IMG/VR virus record: IMGVR_UViG_3300034140_000002
Coordinates: 29,665-93,664 of that record
Source of the DNA: a virus
Length of the DNA stretch: 64,000 nucleotides
Direction: 5' to 3' (one strand)
The position numbers were made by a program, and so were the translations under genes. Below the pieces are notes generated by a model, which made no database searches, was not told the origin of the DNA, and saw only the letters and a program-made list of their open reading frames with translations. This document shows positions 32,849 through 40,489 of the stretch, piece after piece (position 1 is the stretch's first letter; each line of letters opens with the position of its first letter).

Positions 32849-33689
32849 TTCGTTTATCCTTCTTGTCAGCCAACCAATTGGCAAATTCAGTGTGGTCCAT
32901 TACCATATTCGCTAAACCGTTTTCCAGAGCTTCATCGGAATGAAACATCTTAGCGTCCATGCCAGCAATATCTTCTAGAGAAATACCTGTATGAAGTTGT
33001 ACATGAGCAGCGAAGTTGTCACCTAAGCGAGTCACATCTGTCTGCATGTCCTCTAGAAACTTATCAGAAAATGCACCATCATTCTTGAATGGAGTTTTAC
33101 CCGGAGTAGATGCAATGTAGTGAATCTTAACGCCAGCCATGTCCAAAGCTTTGCTAGTATCTGCAACAGCACATACACATCCGATTGACCCTACCTTAGC
33201 TTCTGGGTGCATGACAACAAGGTCAGCAACACAAGCAATCAGGTAGCTGGCACTGGCACTGTATGTATCTACATAAGAGATAAGCTCTACTCCAGCTTCA
33301 TCGCACATGTTGCGGAGAGTTTTAGCACAACTGAAAGCATGCATAGCCTCACCACCCGGAGACGAATGTGTCATCACAATAGTGTCAACACCCATTTTGA
33401 TAAGCTCACGAGCTTCACGGAGAATACTCATGTAGCTTACACCCTCCGGAGCACATTCAGCCTTGATAGGCTTTGCAGTGAGAGCGCCATCAATCAGAAT
33501 CTCGCCCACACCACCAATCTTCTCTTGTTGTTTAGGCGCCCGTTTAGTGTCTGCTACAACAGCGAACACTGGTGAGACACCTTGATTACGGCTTGACAGG
33601 TATTCAAGGATAGGAGACAATGCTTCCTGTGTGATAAGATGGGGCACAGAAAATGCCGATGCAGCTAACCTACGTAATTCATGCGACAT
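32841..33689 (-). CDS. S49 family head maturation protease (lambda C-like)
   Basis: The 282-aa protein has SppA/S49 motifs: SSPGGEAMHAF (oxyanion loop), SYVDTYSASASYLIAC (nucleophile Ser within SASASY) and HPEAKVGSIGCVCAV (conserved G-S-I-G). It lies between portal and scaffold. It is expected to trim scaffold and portal during prohead maturation. Confidence 0.85.
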   Translation of the reverse strand: MSHELRRLAASAFSVPHLITQEALSPILEYLSSRNQGVSPVFAVVADTKRAPKQQEKIGGVGEILIDGALTAKPIKAECAPEGVSYMSILREARELIKMGVDTIVMTHSSPGGEAMHAFSCAKTLRNMCDEAGVELISYVDTYSASASYLIACVADLVVMHPEAKVGSIGCVCAVADTSKALDMAGVKIHYIASTPGKTPFKNDGAFSDKFLEDMQTDVTRLGDNFAAHVQLHTGISLEDIAGMDAKMFHSDEALENGLANMVMDHTEFANWLADKKDKRNA

Positions 33690-33698
33690 TTTCGCTCC

Positions 33699-35189
33699 TT
33701 ATTTATTATTGGCGTTAGCCGTTGATGGATCAACTCCACCGGGCTTCTTAGCCGTACCCGGCCCAGCAGTTTTCATACCCTCGCCAGCCATCGTAGCCTT
33801 GCCTGTCATAACAGGGGTGAGCTTTTCCACATCTACAGGCTGATCATCTGGCAGCGGTGCAACACCAAAGAACTTACGAACTCGGTTATAAACAGCCCTG
33901 TCACCTTCAATAGCACCAACACTGAATGCCTGCTGGATAAATTTGCCCATTGCTTCCATGTCGATGTCTTCGATATCTTTATAGACAAACTGAGCCATCT
34001 TTCCAGTAGACCAGCCATTCATCTGATAGATAGTTTTCATCAAATCGTTATTTAGAACTCCAGCCATCTCACGTAGACGATAGTCAATTGCTAGAGCAAG
34101 TACAGAAGTTTTAGCGCTAGCTAAACTAAAGCTACCAGCCCCTTGACTCCCGAGCTTTACTATGTCACAATTAAGTGCTGACAAAATATCGTCTTGGAGG
34201 CGAGTAATAATCTTTTCTACATCGTAACGAGCACTGCCTTTAGCTTCCATCAGTTCATACGAGAAAAGTTGGTTGTTTTGCTCATCGTACATATTTGGAA
34301 CTAGCAAACCCCGCTGCGTCCCATTGTTGTAGGCGTCAATAATAGCTTGGAAAGCTTTGACAGTAGCTTTATCCTCTGCACTAGCGTCTGGGGACATATA
34401 CTTGGGAGGGATTGCAATCTTTAACAGCCCTTGCATATCCTTAGCAACACCCACAAGTTCATTTTCTTGCAGAAGGGTGAGCATCTTGTAAGACAAGTAG
34501 ATTGCCTTGTAAATACTGTTACCTTGGGGATTACCACGGTTACCGGAAGCTGTGAAGAGTAGAAACTTCTCACGAGGAATTGGAATCAATCCATTTTCAT
34601 TCTTTTTATTGATAAAACGGTAGGAGTTCTCAATGTTTGAGATGTTCTGTTGAACACCAATTAAGTCAGCACCGTCTAGGGAGAAATCCCACTTTTCAAT
34701 GGTGTCTTGGTTCCTTGGAGCTAATCGCTTAATACCTACTAGGCCATCATTATATGCACTGCCGTTGCGAAGCAAACGCCTACGAAGAACTTTCTCATGA
34801 ATACCAAAACCATACTCAAGATAAGGAATAGCTTCCTCAATAAAGTTACTCCAGCTTTGCCCTTCCATATCGTCCATCATTGTGCGTACGATATTTGCAC
34901 GAGCCTTATCTGTTTCGTCCGCATCCTTGTGCGGCTCTACATCCCAATTAACCCGACTAATAAACATACGATAAACATTCATAGCCGAACCAACCGTAGG
35001 GTTGTGGCGAATCTCGTTTACTGTTTTGTTAAAGTGGGGGTAATTAAATGCTGAATTGCTTTCTGGAAACACTCTACCACCAGACGTACGTAAGCCCACG
35101 AAGCCCTGTTCTTGTAGGGAGATTCGCGGGATAGTAACACCTTCGTCTGAGTTGAGTGCTTCGCCCGTAGGCTGATTTGTTTCTGCCAT
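33699..35189 (-). CDS. Portal protein (496 aa)
   Basis: It is the first gene behind the late promoter at 35217-35245, between terminase and head protease. It has portal features: VGSAMNVYRMFISRVNWDVEPH (N-terminal), RFINKKNENGLIPIPREKFLLFTASGNRGNPQGNSIYKAIYLSYKM (clip/wing) and QDDILSALNCDIVKLGSQGAGSFSLASAK (the Ser/Ala-rich segment of this portal type). Twelve copies form the DNA channel. Confidence 0.85.
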   Translation of the reverse strand: MAETNQPTGEALNSDEGVTIPRISLQEQGFVGLRTSGGRVFPESNSAFNYPHFNKTVNEIRHNPTVGSAMNVYRMFISRVNWDVEPHKDADETDKARANIVRTMMDDMEGQSWSNFIEEAIPYLEYGFGIHEKVLRRRLLRNGSAYNDGLVGIKRLAPRNQDTIEKWDFSLDGADLIGVQQNISNIENSYRFINKKNENGLIPIPREKFLLFTASGNRGNPQGNSIYKAIYLSYKMLTLLQENELVGVAKDMQGLLKIAIPPKYMSPDASAEDKATVKAFQAIIDAYNNGTQRGLLVPNMYDEQNNQLFSYELMEAKGSARYDVEKIITRLQDDILSALNCDIVKLGSQGAGSFSLASAKTSVLALAIDYRLREMAGVLNNDLMKTIYQMNGWSTGKMAQFVYKDIEDIDMEAMGKFIQQAFSVGAIEGDRAVYNRVRKFFGVAPLPDDQPVDVEKLTPVMTGKATMAGEGMKTAGPGTAKKPGGVDPSTANANNK

Positions 35190-35216
35190 GAGCGTAGTTT
35201 CCTCTAATTAAAATAC

Positions 35217-35245
35217 ATTGTAGCACAGTAGTGCGTAAAAGTCAA
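35217..35245 (-). promoter_or_regulatory. Late-module promoter with operator in the spacer (portal and head genes)
   Basis: On the minus strand TTGACT (35240-35245) and TACAAT (35217-35222) are 17 bases apart. The spacer carries GCACTACTGTGC (35223-35234), an inverted repeat touching the -10. Outside the four central bases of the repeat, the stretch from -35 to -10 is identical to 23133-23161 except for one base in the -10. Confidence 0.8.
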
Positions 35246-35287
35246 GCTATATTTAATACAATTTAACTATCTTTTTACGCAGATATG

Positions 35288-36808
35288 CTATATAGTAGGG
35301 ATTGGGGAGGCTTGTGTCATGCTGGGGATTGAGAAAGACGGAATTTGGACTTGTCTAGCCAAAACTGAAAAGCAGTCCGAAACAGCATCTACCATGTCAT
35401 CTTTATTCTGCTTCTGCACTTTCAAATCGGCTGAGAATGCTTCAAGCTCTTTGAAAAAATCCTCGTTCCAGTCCCCCCGGAGTACCTTAACAGCCCCAGC
35501 CTCGGCAATTGAGCAAAAGGGTAAGTAACGGACTAATTTACCTTTACCTGCTGTAGTGGGTGCTGTTTTGACGGGGATACCGTCCTCAGCTAGAACAGTT
35601 CGGTAGAAGTAGTTTGCTGTCTTGCCCGCTGCCGCAGGATCAACTGGGATACATACAGAACAATCCTCTACTCCATCTTCGTGGGCAGTCTGTGCTACCA
35701 ACTTCAATACCCTATCTGTGGTAAGGCGTTCTCTCACAACATCTTCAATATAGTAAGTACCGAATTTGTCACGACTCATTCTGACGCCTGCTGTCCAGTC
35801 GGGGTTATTAGTCTTAGTTTTTTCTTCGGACGCAAAATCCCAAGCTCTACAACGGGCCACAACATTAGCAGGAATTTCGTCTACAATCTTTACCCACTCT
35901 CGGTTAAAAAACATAGACCCTTGCTCGCGAGCGGTCCATGATCCGTGGAGATATTTTAACTGGTTAACATAAGGCTGCGCCAACAAACTTGCAAGATAAC
36001 TATTATTCTTGGGGGGGAGTAGGTAGGGATTATCAAACACATTGGTAGGAACAAACCTGAAACTCTTGGGCATAAACAAACGAAGGCGCTCCTCGTTAGT
36101 AAAGGCATTCATTTGAGCTTCTGTCATCTTGTGGGCATAGATAAGACCCTTCTCACGACCATACAACTCATAGCACTCTTCGGGGCTGTCTGCCCAACGA
36201 GCTTTGTTATCTTCTACACAGAACCAACGAATACGGTGCTCAGTACCTTCTACTGGGACGCCTGTATCTGGGTCCAAACAAAAGTCTACCCATTCTTTGA
36301 GAAATGAGTTAATATCTGGGTTGCATGTGAGGATTAACTGAGGGTGAATTTTGGAACCAGCAGTGCGCATGCGAGATTGTAGAAATAGTACCTGCTTCTC
36401 AGACCATTTGTCCGCAGCTTCATCCACCATGACACGAGTAAACTGACTACCTTGCCAAGAGCCTAAGTCCTCGTCACAGGAAATAGCACCAAAAGATATT
36501 TCAGCGCCACTTGGAAATTGCCAAACTTTGGCTTGCGTCTTATAGGGAATCTTAGTAAAATCGTTGTAGATGTTTTTTGATTCATCTATTAGCGCTCCAC
36601 CCTTTTTAAGCTCAGGCTCGTACCTTCTCAAAATTACGCAGCGGAACTCCTTGTCCTTAATGCCATCAAGGTTTTTAGTGAGACAGATGCGGGACTTGCC
36701 GCCCCCTGCCCCGCCTCCCATGAGAATCACATCCGTGGTATTGTCCTGCAAAATAAGCCGCTGCTTCTCCGAACAGGGGCCGTATGTTTTCTTAGGTGAT
36801 TTCGTCAT
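35288..36808 (-). CDS. terL: Terminase large subunit
   Basis: The 506-aa protein has a Walker A motif GGGAGGGKS at residues 31-39 and a Walker B region TRVMVDEAADKW near 125. The C-terminal RNase H-like nuclease shows RAWDFASEE (first Asp) and KQNKDDMVDAVSDCF (last Asp cluster). It pumps DNA into the prohead and cuts the concatemer. It overlaps the homing endonuclease gene upstream by 17 bases. Confidence 0.9.
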   Translation of the reverse strand: MTKSPKKTYGPCSEKQRLILQDNTTDVILMGGGAGGGKSRICLTKNLDGIKDKEFRCVILRRYEPELKKGGALIDESKNIYNDFTKIPYKTQAKVWQFPSGAEISFGAISCDEDLGSWQGSQFTRVMVDEAADKWSEKQVLFLQSRMRTAGSKIHPQLILTCNPDINSFLKEWVDFCLDPDTGVPVEGTEHRIRWFCVEDNKARWADSPEECYELYGREKGLIYAHKMTEAQMNAFTNEERLRLFMPKSFRFVPTNVFDNPYLLPPKNNSYLASLLAQPYVNQLKYLHGSWTAREQGSMFFNREWVKIVDEIPANVVARCRAWDFASEEKTKTNNPDWTAGVRMSRDKFGTYYIEDVVRERLTTDRVLKLVAQTAHEDGVEDCSVCIPVDPAAAGKTANYFYRTVLAEDGIPVKTAPTTAGKGKLVRYLPFCSIAEAGAVKVLRGDWNEDFFKELEAFSADLKVQKQNKDDMVDAVSDCFSVLARQVQIPSFSIPSMTQASPIPTI

Positions 36809-37742
36809 TGAAATCCTTTATTTTTGTTTTTATCTTATTTAGCAACTCCGCTAAATTTACATCGTAAAATGACTCTGAATAACCTTTAAATTTGTGGGTA
36901 GGCTGGTTGTAGACTAACCTCAATTCCCGTAGCATCTCAGTCTCAAGTTTATTGATAAGCGAGCCATTACTGTGCTTATACACTTTAAGTAGTTTAAATA
37001 CCTTACCATAACTCCTATTCAATACCTTATTCCTCTTATCCACTTGAGTGTTTGTAATACCCACCTTTGTGATGGAATCAGCTTCACAGTGCATGACATA
37101 AAAGAGTGCTGGCCTGTTACAAGAGAATCCAGATTCGGAGCAGTCTGGACAACCAGACCCAAGCCAGTGGTTGTCTGGGTATGTTGGAAAATCTCCGTGC
37201 TCTACACAGGTAATAGTCACAACCGTTTTAGCATTTTTATAATCTAGCTTTTTGTAAGTGAAAAGGTCTGGACCGTGCTGAGCCACTGACCTAGATATAA
37301 AGTGGTCGTTATCTGCCTTACGGTGTGCAGCTTGTCTATCATTGGCGCATAGCTTACACCCTTTACCATTTAAGTGGGTGTGCGGTGGCTGTTCAAAAAT
37401 GGTATCATGAGTTTTACACTTGATTTTTACTTTTATTCTAGCTGTTTTGTAGTCTGCAAAGGAGTAGTCATACTTTTCTCCGTGCACTTCTAAAGCGAGC
37501 TTAATAAATTCGCCTAGGCTCATAGTTTGATTGTCAGTTCGCCTTTGAAGGGAGCATTGCTGACACTCGTAACCTTTACTCTTAGCCTTTTTGAATAAAC
37601 CATGTACAGGGCATACGATTTGAATAGGAATCTTACTACTTAAGTAGCAAACATGAGTACAGTCATATTGCGGAAATTCTTCTAAAATTTCTGATATAAT
37701 AGTTGTAGTTGTCTTGCGGTTCCAAGCTATCCGTCCAGCCAT
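36792..37742 (-). CDS. Free-standing homing endonuclease, zinc repeats plus GIY-YIG-like domain
   Basis: The 316-aa protein contains repeats of the type 'V-x-I-x-C-x-x-H ... G-x-x-C-x-x-C' (GEKYDYSFADYK, IKCKTH, GKGCKLC, ITCVEHGDF, GSGCPDC). The C-terminal domain begins ALFYVMHCEADSITKVGITN. It is paralogous in layout to 20384-21346 but well diverged. It is inserted next to terL. Its GAGGAGG ribosome site lies inside an RNA hairpin (37747-37802), which should keep translation low. Confidence 0.75.
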   Translation of the reverse strand: MAGRIAWNRKTTTTIISEILEEFPQYDCTHVCYLSSKIPIQIVCPVHGLFKKAKSKGYECQQCSLQRRTDNQTMSLGEFIKLALEVHGEKYDYSFADYKTARIKVKIKCKTHDTIFEQPPHTHLNGKGCKLCANDRQAAHRKADNDHFISRSVAQHGPDLFTYKKLDYKNAKTVVTITCVEHGDFPTYPDNHWLGSGCPDCSESGFSCNRPALFYVMHCEADSITKVGITNTQVDKRNKVLNRSYGKVFKLLKVYKHSNGSLINKLETEMLRELRLVYNQPTHKFKGYSESFYDVNLAELLNKIKTKIKDFNDEIT

Positions 37743-37746
37743 GCGT

Positions 37747-37802
37747 CCTCCTCAGGATGTTATAAAATTGTCTTAAGGGAGCACACCAGACGCCTGAGGA
37801 GG
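37747..37802 (-). promoter_or_regulatory. RBS-sequestering hairpin of the homing endonuclease
   Basis: A perfect 10-bp inverted repeat (CCTCCTCAGG at 37793-37802 on the minus-strand RNA and CCTGAGGAGG at 37747-37756) has a 36-base loop. The 3' arm contains the GAGGAGG Shine-Dalgarno, four bases before the ATG at 37742. In long read-through transcripts the ribosome site would be base-paired. Confidence 0.75.
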
Positions 37803-37835
37803 GACCATCCAATATGCTTTCTTAAAACAACAATA

Positions 37836-37861
37836 GGCAGAGTGCCTTGTAGCACCCCGCC
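37836..37861 (-). terminator. Hairpin terminator candidate after the tRNA array
   Basis: On the minus strand a 10-bp stem with three G-U pairs (arms 37852-37861 and 37836-37845) has a 6-base loop and is followed by TATTGTTGTTTT. It would end the tRNA-array transcript before the homing endonuclease. Confidence 0.5.
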
Positions 37862-38191
37862 GAAAATTGTGCGTATCTAGCACGCTTCCTTCCGATACGC
37901 TTAGCGCCCAGTTGACGCTCTCTCCACAGTTCCAATCGCTTGCAATCTGAACCCGCAAGGGATTATGGAATTCTTAAATAGGGTGATAGCTTACCTATCA
38001 GCACTCCCTTGCTTTCTCAAAGGGCAGACTAACGTGCTTCCGACTTTAACGGCTGACTAATTTCCTGCCTCGCTAATGACAGTGCAGTGGTCTCTTGGTA
38101 GCGATACTCAAGATTCTTTAACGCGAGGTGCAGTCTGAACGGCTTACACGTCCTCACTGGCAATCTATCCTGCAATTGGCGTTATTCTGGC

Positions 38192-38262
38192 GAGGGATGA
38201 TGGAATCAAACCACCGTTGCGAGGATTTGGAGTCCTGCCGAATATCTCTATCTTAATCCCTC
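38192..38262 (-). tRNA. tRNA-Trp (CCA), divergent D arm
   Basis: The acceptor GAGGGAT/ATCCCTC is perfect. The anticodon loop CTCCAAA gives CCA on a 4-bp stem. The T arm GGTGG-TTTGATT-CCATC is intact, with T in place of the usual loop C. The D arm lacks the normal GG loop. CCA is not encoded. The erosion makes function uncertain. Confidence 0.65.
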
Positions 38263-38349
38263 ATATTCTTGGAGGAAGCTTTTGCGGTGCCTCCACCGTA
38301 TCATCCGTCTAGTTGTAACTGACCATGAAAAACTAGCAAACATTATGGT

Positions 38350-38402
38350 GGCGACTAGAAATGAAATAGTTTTCTATCCATGTAAACTATTTCGCATTCG
38401 CC
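38350..38402 (-). other. Closed structured RNA element in tRNA spacer
   Basis: A 5-bp closing helix (GGCGA/TCGCC) surrounds a 10-bp perfect hairpin (GAAATAGTTT/AAACTATTTC, arms 38363-38372 and 38384-38393). It lies between tRNA-Trp and tRNA-Met and has no tRNA motif. Confidence 0.4.
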
Positions 38403-38412
38403 TTGATTGGTT

Positions 38413-38483
38413 GCGGAGGGCCGAGTCGAACAGCCACGTAGCGGCTTATGAGGCCACCATTCTACCAATTGAATTTACCCCGC
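38413..38483 (-). tRNA. tRNA-Met (CAT)
   Basis: Acceptor GCGGGG/CTCCGC, D arm ATTC-AATTGGTA-GAAT, anticodon arm GTGGC-CTCATAA-GCCGC (anticodon CAT) and T arm GGCTG-TTCGACT-CGGCC are all visible. An initiator or a lysidine-modified Ile tRNA with the same anticodon cannot be excluded. Confidence 0.85.
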
Positions 38484-38509
38484 CATTGTTATCGCTCCGT
38501 GTCCACCTT

Positions 38510-38582
38510 GGAATTGTGCCGTTTTTCAGGTCACGCCAGAGGGTAGCACTCCGAAGACTTTATAGGGCGTCCCCTAATTTCC
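38510..38582 (-). other. Closed structured RNA element in tRNA spacer
   Basis: The outer helix GGAAATT/AATTCC (one bulge) and an inner GGCGT/ACGCC pairing enclose a loop with TCTTCGGAGTGC. It lies between tRNA-Met and tRNA-Asn. No canonical tRNA arms are found. Confidence 0.35.
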
Positions 38583-38589
38583 ATTTGGC

Positions 38590-38661
38590 TGTGAAGATTG
38601 GGCTTGAACCACTGACCTGATGATTAACAGTCATCTGCTCTGCCAACTGAGCTACAACACA
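38590..38661 (-). tRNA. tRNA-Asn (GTT)
   Basis: The D arm GCTC-AGTTGGCA-GAGC and anticodon arm GATGA-CTGTTAA-TCATC (anticodon GTT) are clear. The T arm centres on TTCAAGC with one mismatch. The acceptor TGTGTTG/CTTCACA has two mismatches. CCA is not encoded. Confidence 0.8.
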
Positions 38662-38696
38662 ATTGTTCTTGACTTATCGGAACGGCCAGTCTGCCG

Positions 38697-38757
38697 GTTG
38701 AATTCTCGACTCCGACTGTGATTCAACAGACCTTTCTGTTGCACAGGAATTCACAAC
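38697..38757 (-). other. Closed structured RNA element in tRNA spacer
   Basis: A 9-bp closing helix with a two-base bulge (GTTG-AATTC arms) surrounds a long hairpin made of CTGTG/CACAG plus CAACAG/CTGTTG at 38716-38746. It lies between tRNA-Asn and tRNA-Thr. Confidence 0.4.
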
Positions 38758-38762
38758 TTGGT

Positions 38763-38834
<72 letters not shown>

Positions 38835-38851
38835 TAAATCTACAAAACACT

Positions 38852-38941
38852 TTCGGAGTGACCTGTATTACGGTTCAGAACCTACAGGATTGTAGCCACG
38901 ACAGCTACGCGAGTATTGTCCTCGCAAGCACCCACTCCGAA
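38852..38941 (-). ncRNA. 90-nt four-way-junction RNA, not a canonical tRNA
   Basis: A 9-bp perfect closing helix (TTCGGAGTG/CACTCCGAA) encloses three hairpins in a row on the minus strand: GCGAG-GACAATA-CTCGC, GTAGC-TGTCGTG-GCTAC (both 5 bp with 7-base loops) and a longer arm CCTGTA/TACAGG with inner GGTTC/GAACC. It has cloverleaf geometry but no T-loop, no U33 and no D-loop signature. It sits between tRNA-Thr and tRNA-Leu. Confidence 0.5.
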
Positions 38942-38952
38942 AATATTCTGGT

Positions 38953-39039
38953 ACGAGAGGTGGGAATTGAACCCACGATGTCTCTTAAGTGTGTCAGATT
39001 TTAAGTCTGATGCGTTTCAACCAGCTTCGCCACTCTCGC
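38953..39039 (-). tRNA. tRNA-Leu (TAA)
   Basis: The type II tRNA has acceptor GCGAGAG/CTCTCGT, anticodon arm TCAGA-CTTAAAA-TCTGA (anticodon TAA), a long variable arm (CACTTAAGAG) and T arm GTGGG-TTCAATT-CCCAC. It is followed by ACC. Confidence 0.85.
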
Positions 39040-39050
39040 TTATTTTTGGT

Positions 39051-39131
39051 AGGAGCGGAGAGACTTGAACTCTCAATCCTTGCGGCGCTGGCTTCTAAAA
39101 CCAGAGTGTATGCCAATTCCACCACGCCCCC
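39051..39131 (-). tRNA. tRNA-Leu (TAG)
   Basis: Acceptor GGGGGCG/CGCTCCT, D loop with AATTGG, anticodon arm CTGGT-TTTAGAA-GCCAG (anticodon TAG), a long variable arm and T arm GAGAG-TTCAAGT-CTCTC are visible. ACCA is encoded at 39047-39050. Confidence 0.85.
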
Positions 39132-39140
39132 TTAATTCTT

Positions 39141-39211
39141 GACGGCTTATTCTTCACAAGGAGCGCATGGAGTCTAATGCTTTCGCAGCACCTCCTGCCA
39201 TCTCTACCGTC
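39141..39211 (-). other. Closed structured RNA element in tRNA spacer
   Basis: A 6-bp closing helix (GACGGT/GCCGTC) encloses a hairpin GGAG-TGCT...AGCA-CTCC on the minus strand. It lies between tRNA-Leu(TAG) and tRNA-Pro. It is 71 nt long, tRNA-sized, but has no T or D arm. Confidence 0.4.
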
Positions 39212-39243
39212 GCCCTGTCTGCTCTTTACTACTACATTCTGGT

Positions 39244-39317
39244 CTGAGAGGCTGGATTTGAACCAGCGGCTTCCCGCATCCAAGGCGGGCTGTCTAACCG
39301 GGCTGACCTACACTCAG
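39244..39317 (-). tRNA. tRNA-Pro (TGG)
   Basis: Acceptor CTGAGTG/CTCTCAG (one mismatch), anticodon arm CCCGC-CTTGGAT-GCGGG (anticodon TGG) and T arm GCTGG-TTCAAAT-CCAGC are clear. ACCA is encoded at 39240-39243. It is the first tRNA of the array after the small-terminase-like gene. Confidence 0.9.
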
Positions 39318-39336
39318 GTAATTCTATCTTACTAGT

Positions 39337-39666
39337 CTACTTGGCGTCAATGATTTCTAGAAAATTAATCTCAGGAGTATCGTCGTCATCTACTTCAAGC
39401 TGCTTAGGACCGCCAAACTTCACATTACTGATAAGCCGCTGCATCTCGTCATTATTGATATCTTGAGCCACTTCGCGCTGCAAGTCAAGAAGTTTCGAAG
39501 CTGCTTGCAAAACAATTTTATCGTCTTGGTCTTTCTTGTTCATGAGGTACACTAAGATTTCTACAGCGCTGTCAGACTCTGCATTAAGCTTCTTAAGTAG
39601 CGCTGTTAGTTCATGCTTATTCTTTCGGGCAAAGCCCCGTTCTGTCACTTTTAGGTGCCTTGCCAT
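39337..39666 (-). CDS. Possible terminase small subunit (109 aa)
   Basis: The promoter at 39698-39726 puts the mRNA start near 39691, so the ATG at 39664-39666 (GGAG nine bases upstream) is the start; the longer frame overlaps the promoter. The product is basic at the N-terminus (MARHLKVTERGFARKNKHE), helical, with an acidic C-terminus (LEVDDDDTPEINFLEI). Size and place at the head of the tRNA/terL/portal strand fit a small terminase subunit, but no helix-turn-helix is obvious. Low certainty on function. Confidence 0.5.
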   Translation of the reverse strand: MARHLKVTERGFARKNKHELTALLKKLNAESDSAVEILVYLMNKKDQDDKIVLQAASKLLDLQREVAQDINNDEMQRLISNVKFGGPKQLEVDDDDTPEINFLEIIDAK

Positions 39667-39697
39667 AAAATACTGCTCCGTTTCTCTAATAACAGCC

Positions 39698-39726
39698 ATC
39701 ATATCATAAGAGTGCGAATTTGTCAA
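39698..39726 (-). promoter_or_regulatory. Sigma70 promoter for the small-terminase-like gene and tRNA array
   Basis: On the minus strand TTGACA (39721-39726) and TATGAT (39698-39703) are 17 bases apart. It is divergent from the plus-strand promoter at 39820-39848. Confidence 0.75.
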
Positions 39727-39819
39727 GCACTTTTTATCTTGCATAGATAATTAATATGCTATCCTATTGATTTTAAACAACAAACTTCTATTTTGAATAG
39801 ATTTGTGAATAGAAAAGAC

Positions 39820-39848
39820 TTGACAGCGGTACACTTGTGTGTTATAGT
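39820..39848 (+). promoter_or_regulatory. Sigma70 promoter of the phoH operon
   Basis: TTGACA (39820-39825) and TATAGT (39843-39848) are 17 bases apart. The spacer contains ACACTTGTGT, a small inverted repeat similar in place to the operators of the late promoters. Confidence 0.8.
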
Positions 39849-39955
39849 TATTTGTTGCAGTACCCAATCTGGGTGCTATCATACCCAAAAATAGTCCTTG
39901 CATTCCTGTTTCCTCTCAGATACACTTTAGATTCACATCAACGAAAGGAATACCA

Positions 39956-40171
39956 ATGCCTGCATACTACTCAGAAGAACGCTTACCAGATGAAATGGGC
40001 TTACATGTCTACTACCGCCTGCCCGGAGGTAAACTGACACAATACTTAGTAAGTTGCCCTGTGCAGCCCATGGAAGCTGCTATTGAATTTTGCACGAAAG
40101 CTGTACGAGACACTGTTCCCAATGCTTACAATCTTGCTGTTCTGGCTGTTATCCCCGGAGGTAAGGTTTGA
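39956..40171 (+). CDS. Hypothetical protein (71 aa)
   Basis: It is the first gene behind the 39820 promoter, with a GAAAGGAA ribosome site. The product has the look of a small alpha/beta domain (MGLHVYYRLPGGKLTQYLVSC). No family is known to me. Its stop overlaps the TTG start of the next gene. Confidence 0.65.
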   Translation: MPAYYSEERLPDEMGLHVYYRLPGGKLTQYLVSCPVQPMEAAIEFCTKAVRDTVPNAYNLAVLAVIPGGKV

Positions 40172-40278
40172 GCGAATTAGACAAATTTATCCTTGAGTAC
40201 GAAGCTGAAGAGGAAGCATCTGATATGCACTTTAGTCTCTACTCTATCCCATCCACCTACAACGAAGAGGAAGCCTGA
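40168..40278 (+). CDS. Small acidic peptide (36 aa), TTG start
   Basis: The frame from TTG at 40168 follows GGAGG by six bases and overlaps the previous TGA. It ends with TGATG, the ATG of the next gene. The product is very acidic (LEYEAEEEASDMHF, YNEEEA). The tight junctions on both sides support it as a real gene in spite of its length. Confidence 0.55.
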   Translation: MSELDKFILEYEAEEEASDMHFSLYSIPSTYNEEEA

Positions 40279-40469
40279 TGACCCTTGAAAATACTATCCT
40301 TATTAACCCCAATCTGTACGTACTGTGTCAAGAAGCACAAGAACTTATCCAAGATGGCTGGACCTTCAAAGAGGGATATCCTGTGCAAATTTCATGGCAA
40401 TTCCACGCCATCCTTGAGCGTGAGCCTCCTAAGAAAGCTGGTCGTCCTCCTAACAGCGCAGCTAAATAA
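40278..40469 (+). CDS. Hypothetical protein (63 aa)
   Basis: The ATG overlaps the previous stop by one base. The product has a helical middle (YVLCQEAQELIQDGWTFKEGYPVQIS) and ends in a basic AT-hook-like motif KKAGRPPNS (G-R-P core). It may bind DNA through that tail; the rest is unassigned. Confidence 0.6.
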   Translation: MTLENTILINPNLYVLCQEAQELIQDGWTFKEGYPVQISWQFHAILEREPPKKAGRPPNSAAK

Positions 40470-40489
40470 CATTTTTAACAGGGAACTTA

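Larger units (their letters stand above)
37743..38191 (-). other. Non-coding 450-base stretch with several hairpins upstream of the endonuclease
   Basis: No convincing gene is present. On the minus strand I see closed stems at 38000-37984 (TGATAG/CTATCA), 37900-37871 (GCGTATC/GATACGC), 37861-37836 and 37802-37747. A looser CCTCGC/GCGAGG pair encloses a TCTTG/CAAGA hairpin around 38069-38125. It is the 3' continuation of the tRNA array and may be decayed tRNA-like sequence. Confidence 0.4.

Noticed and set aside
35262-35288. Possible plus-strand copy of the late promoter motif (TTTTACGCAGATATGC)
   Set aside because: No TTGACT-like -35 and only partial operator match. Transcription would run antisense into terL.
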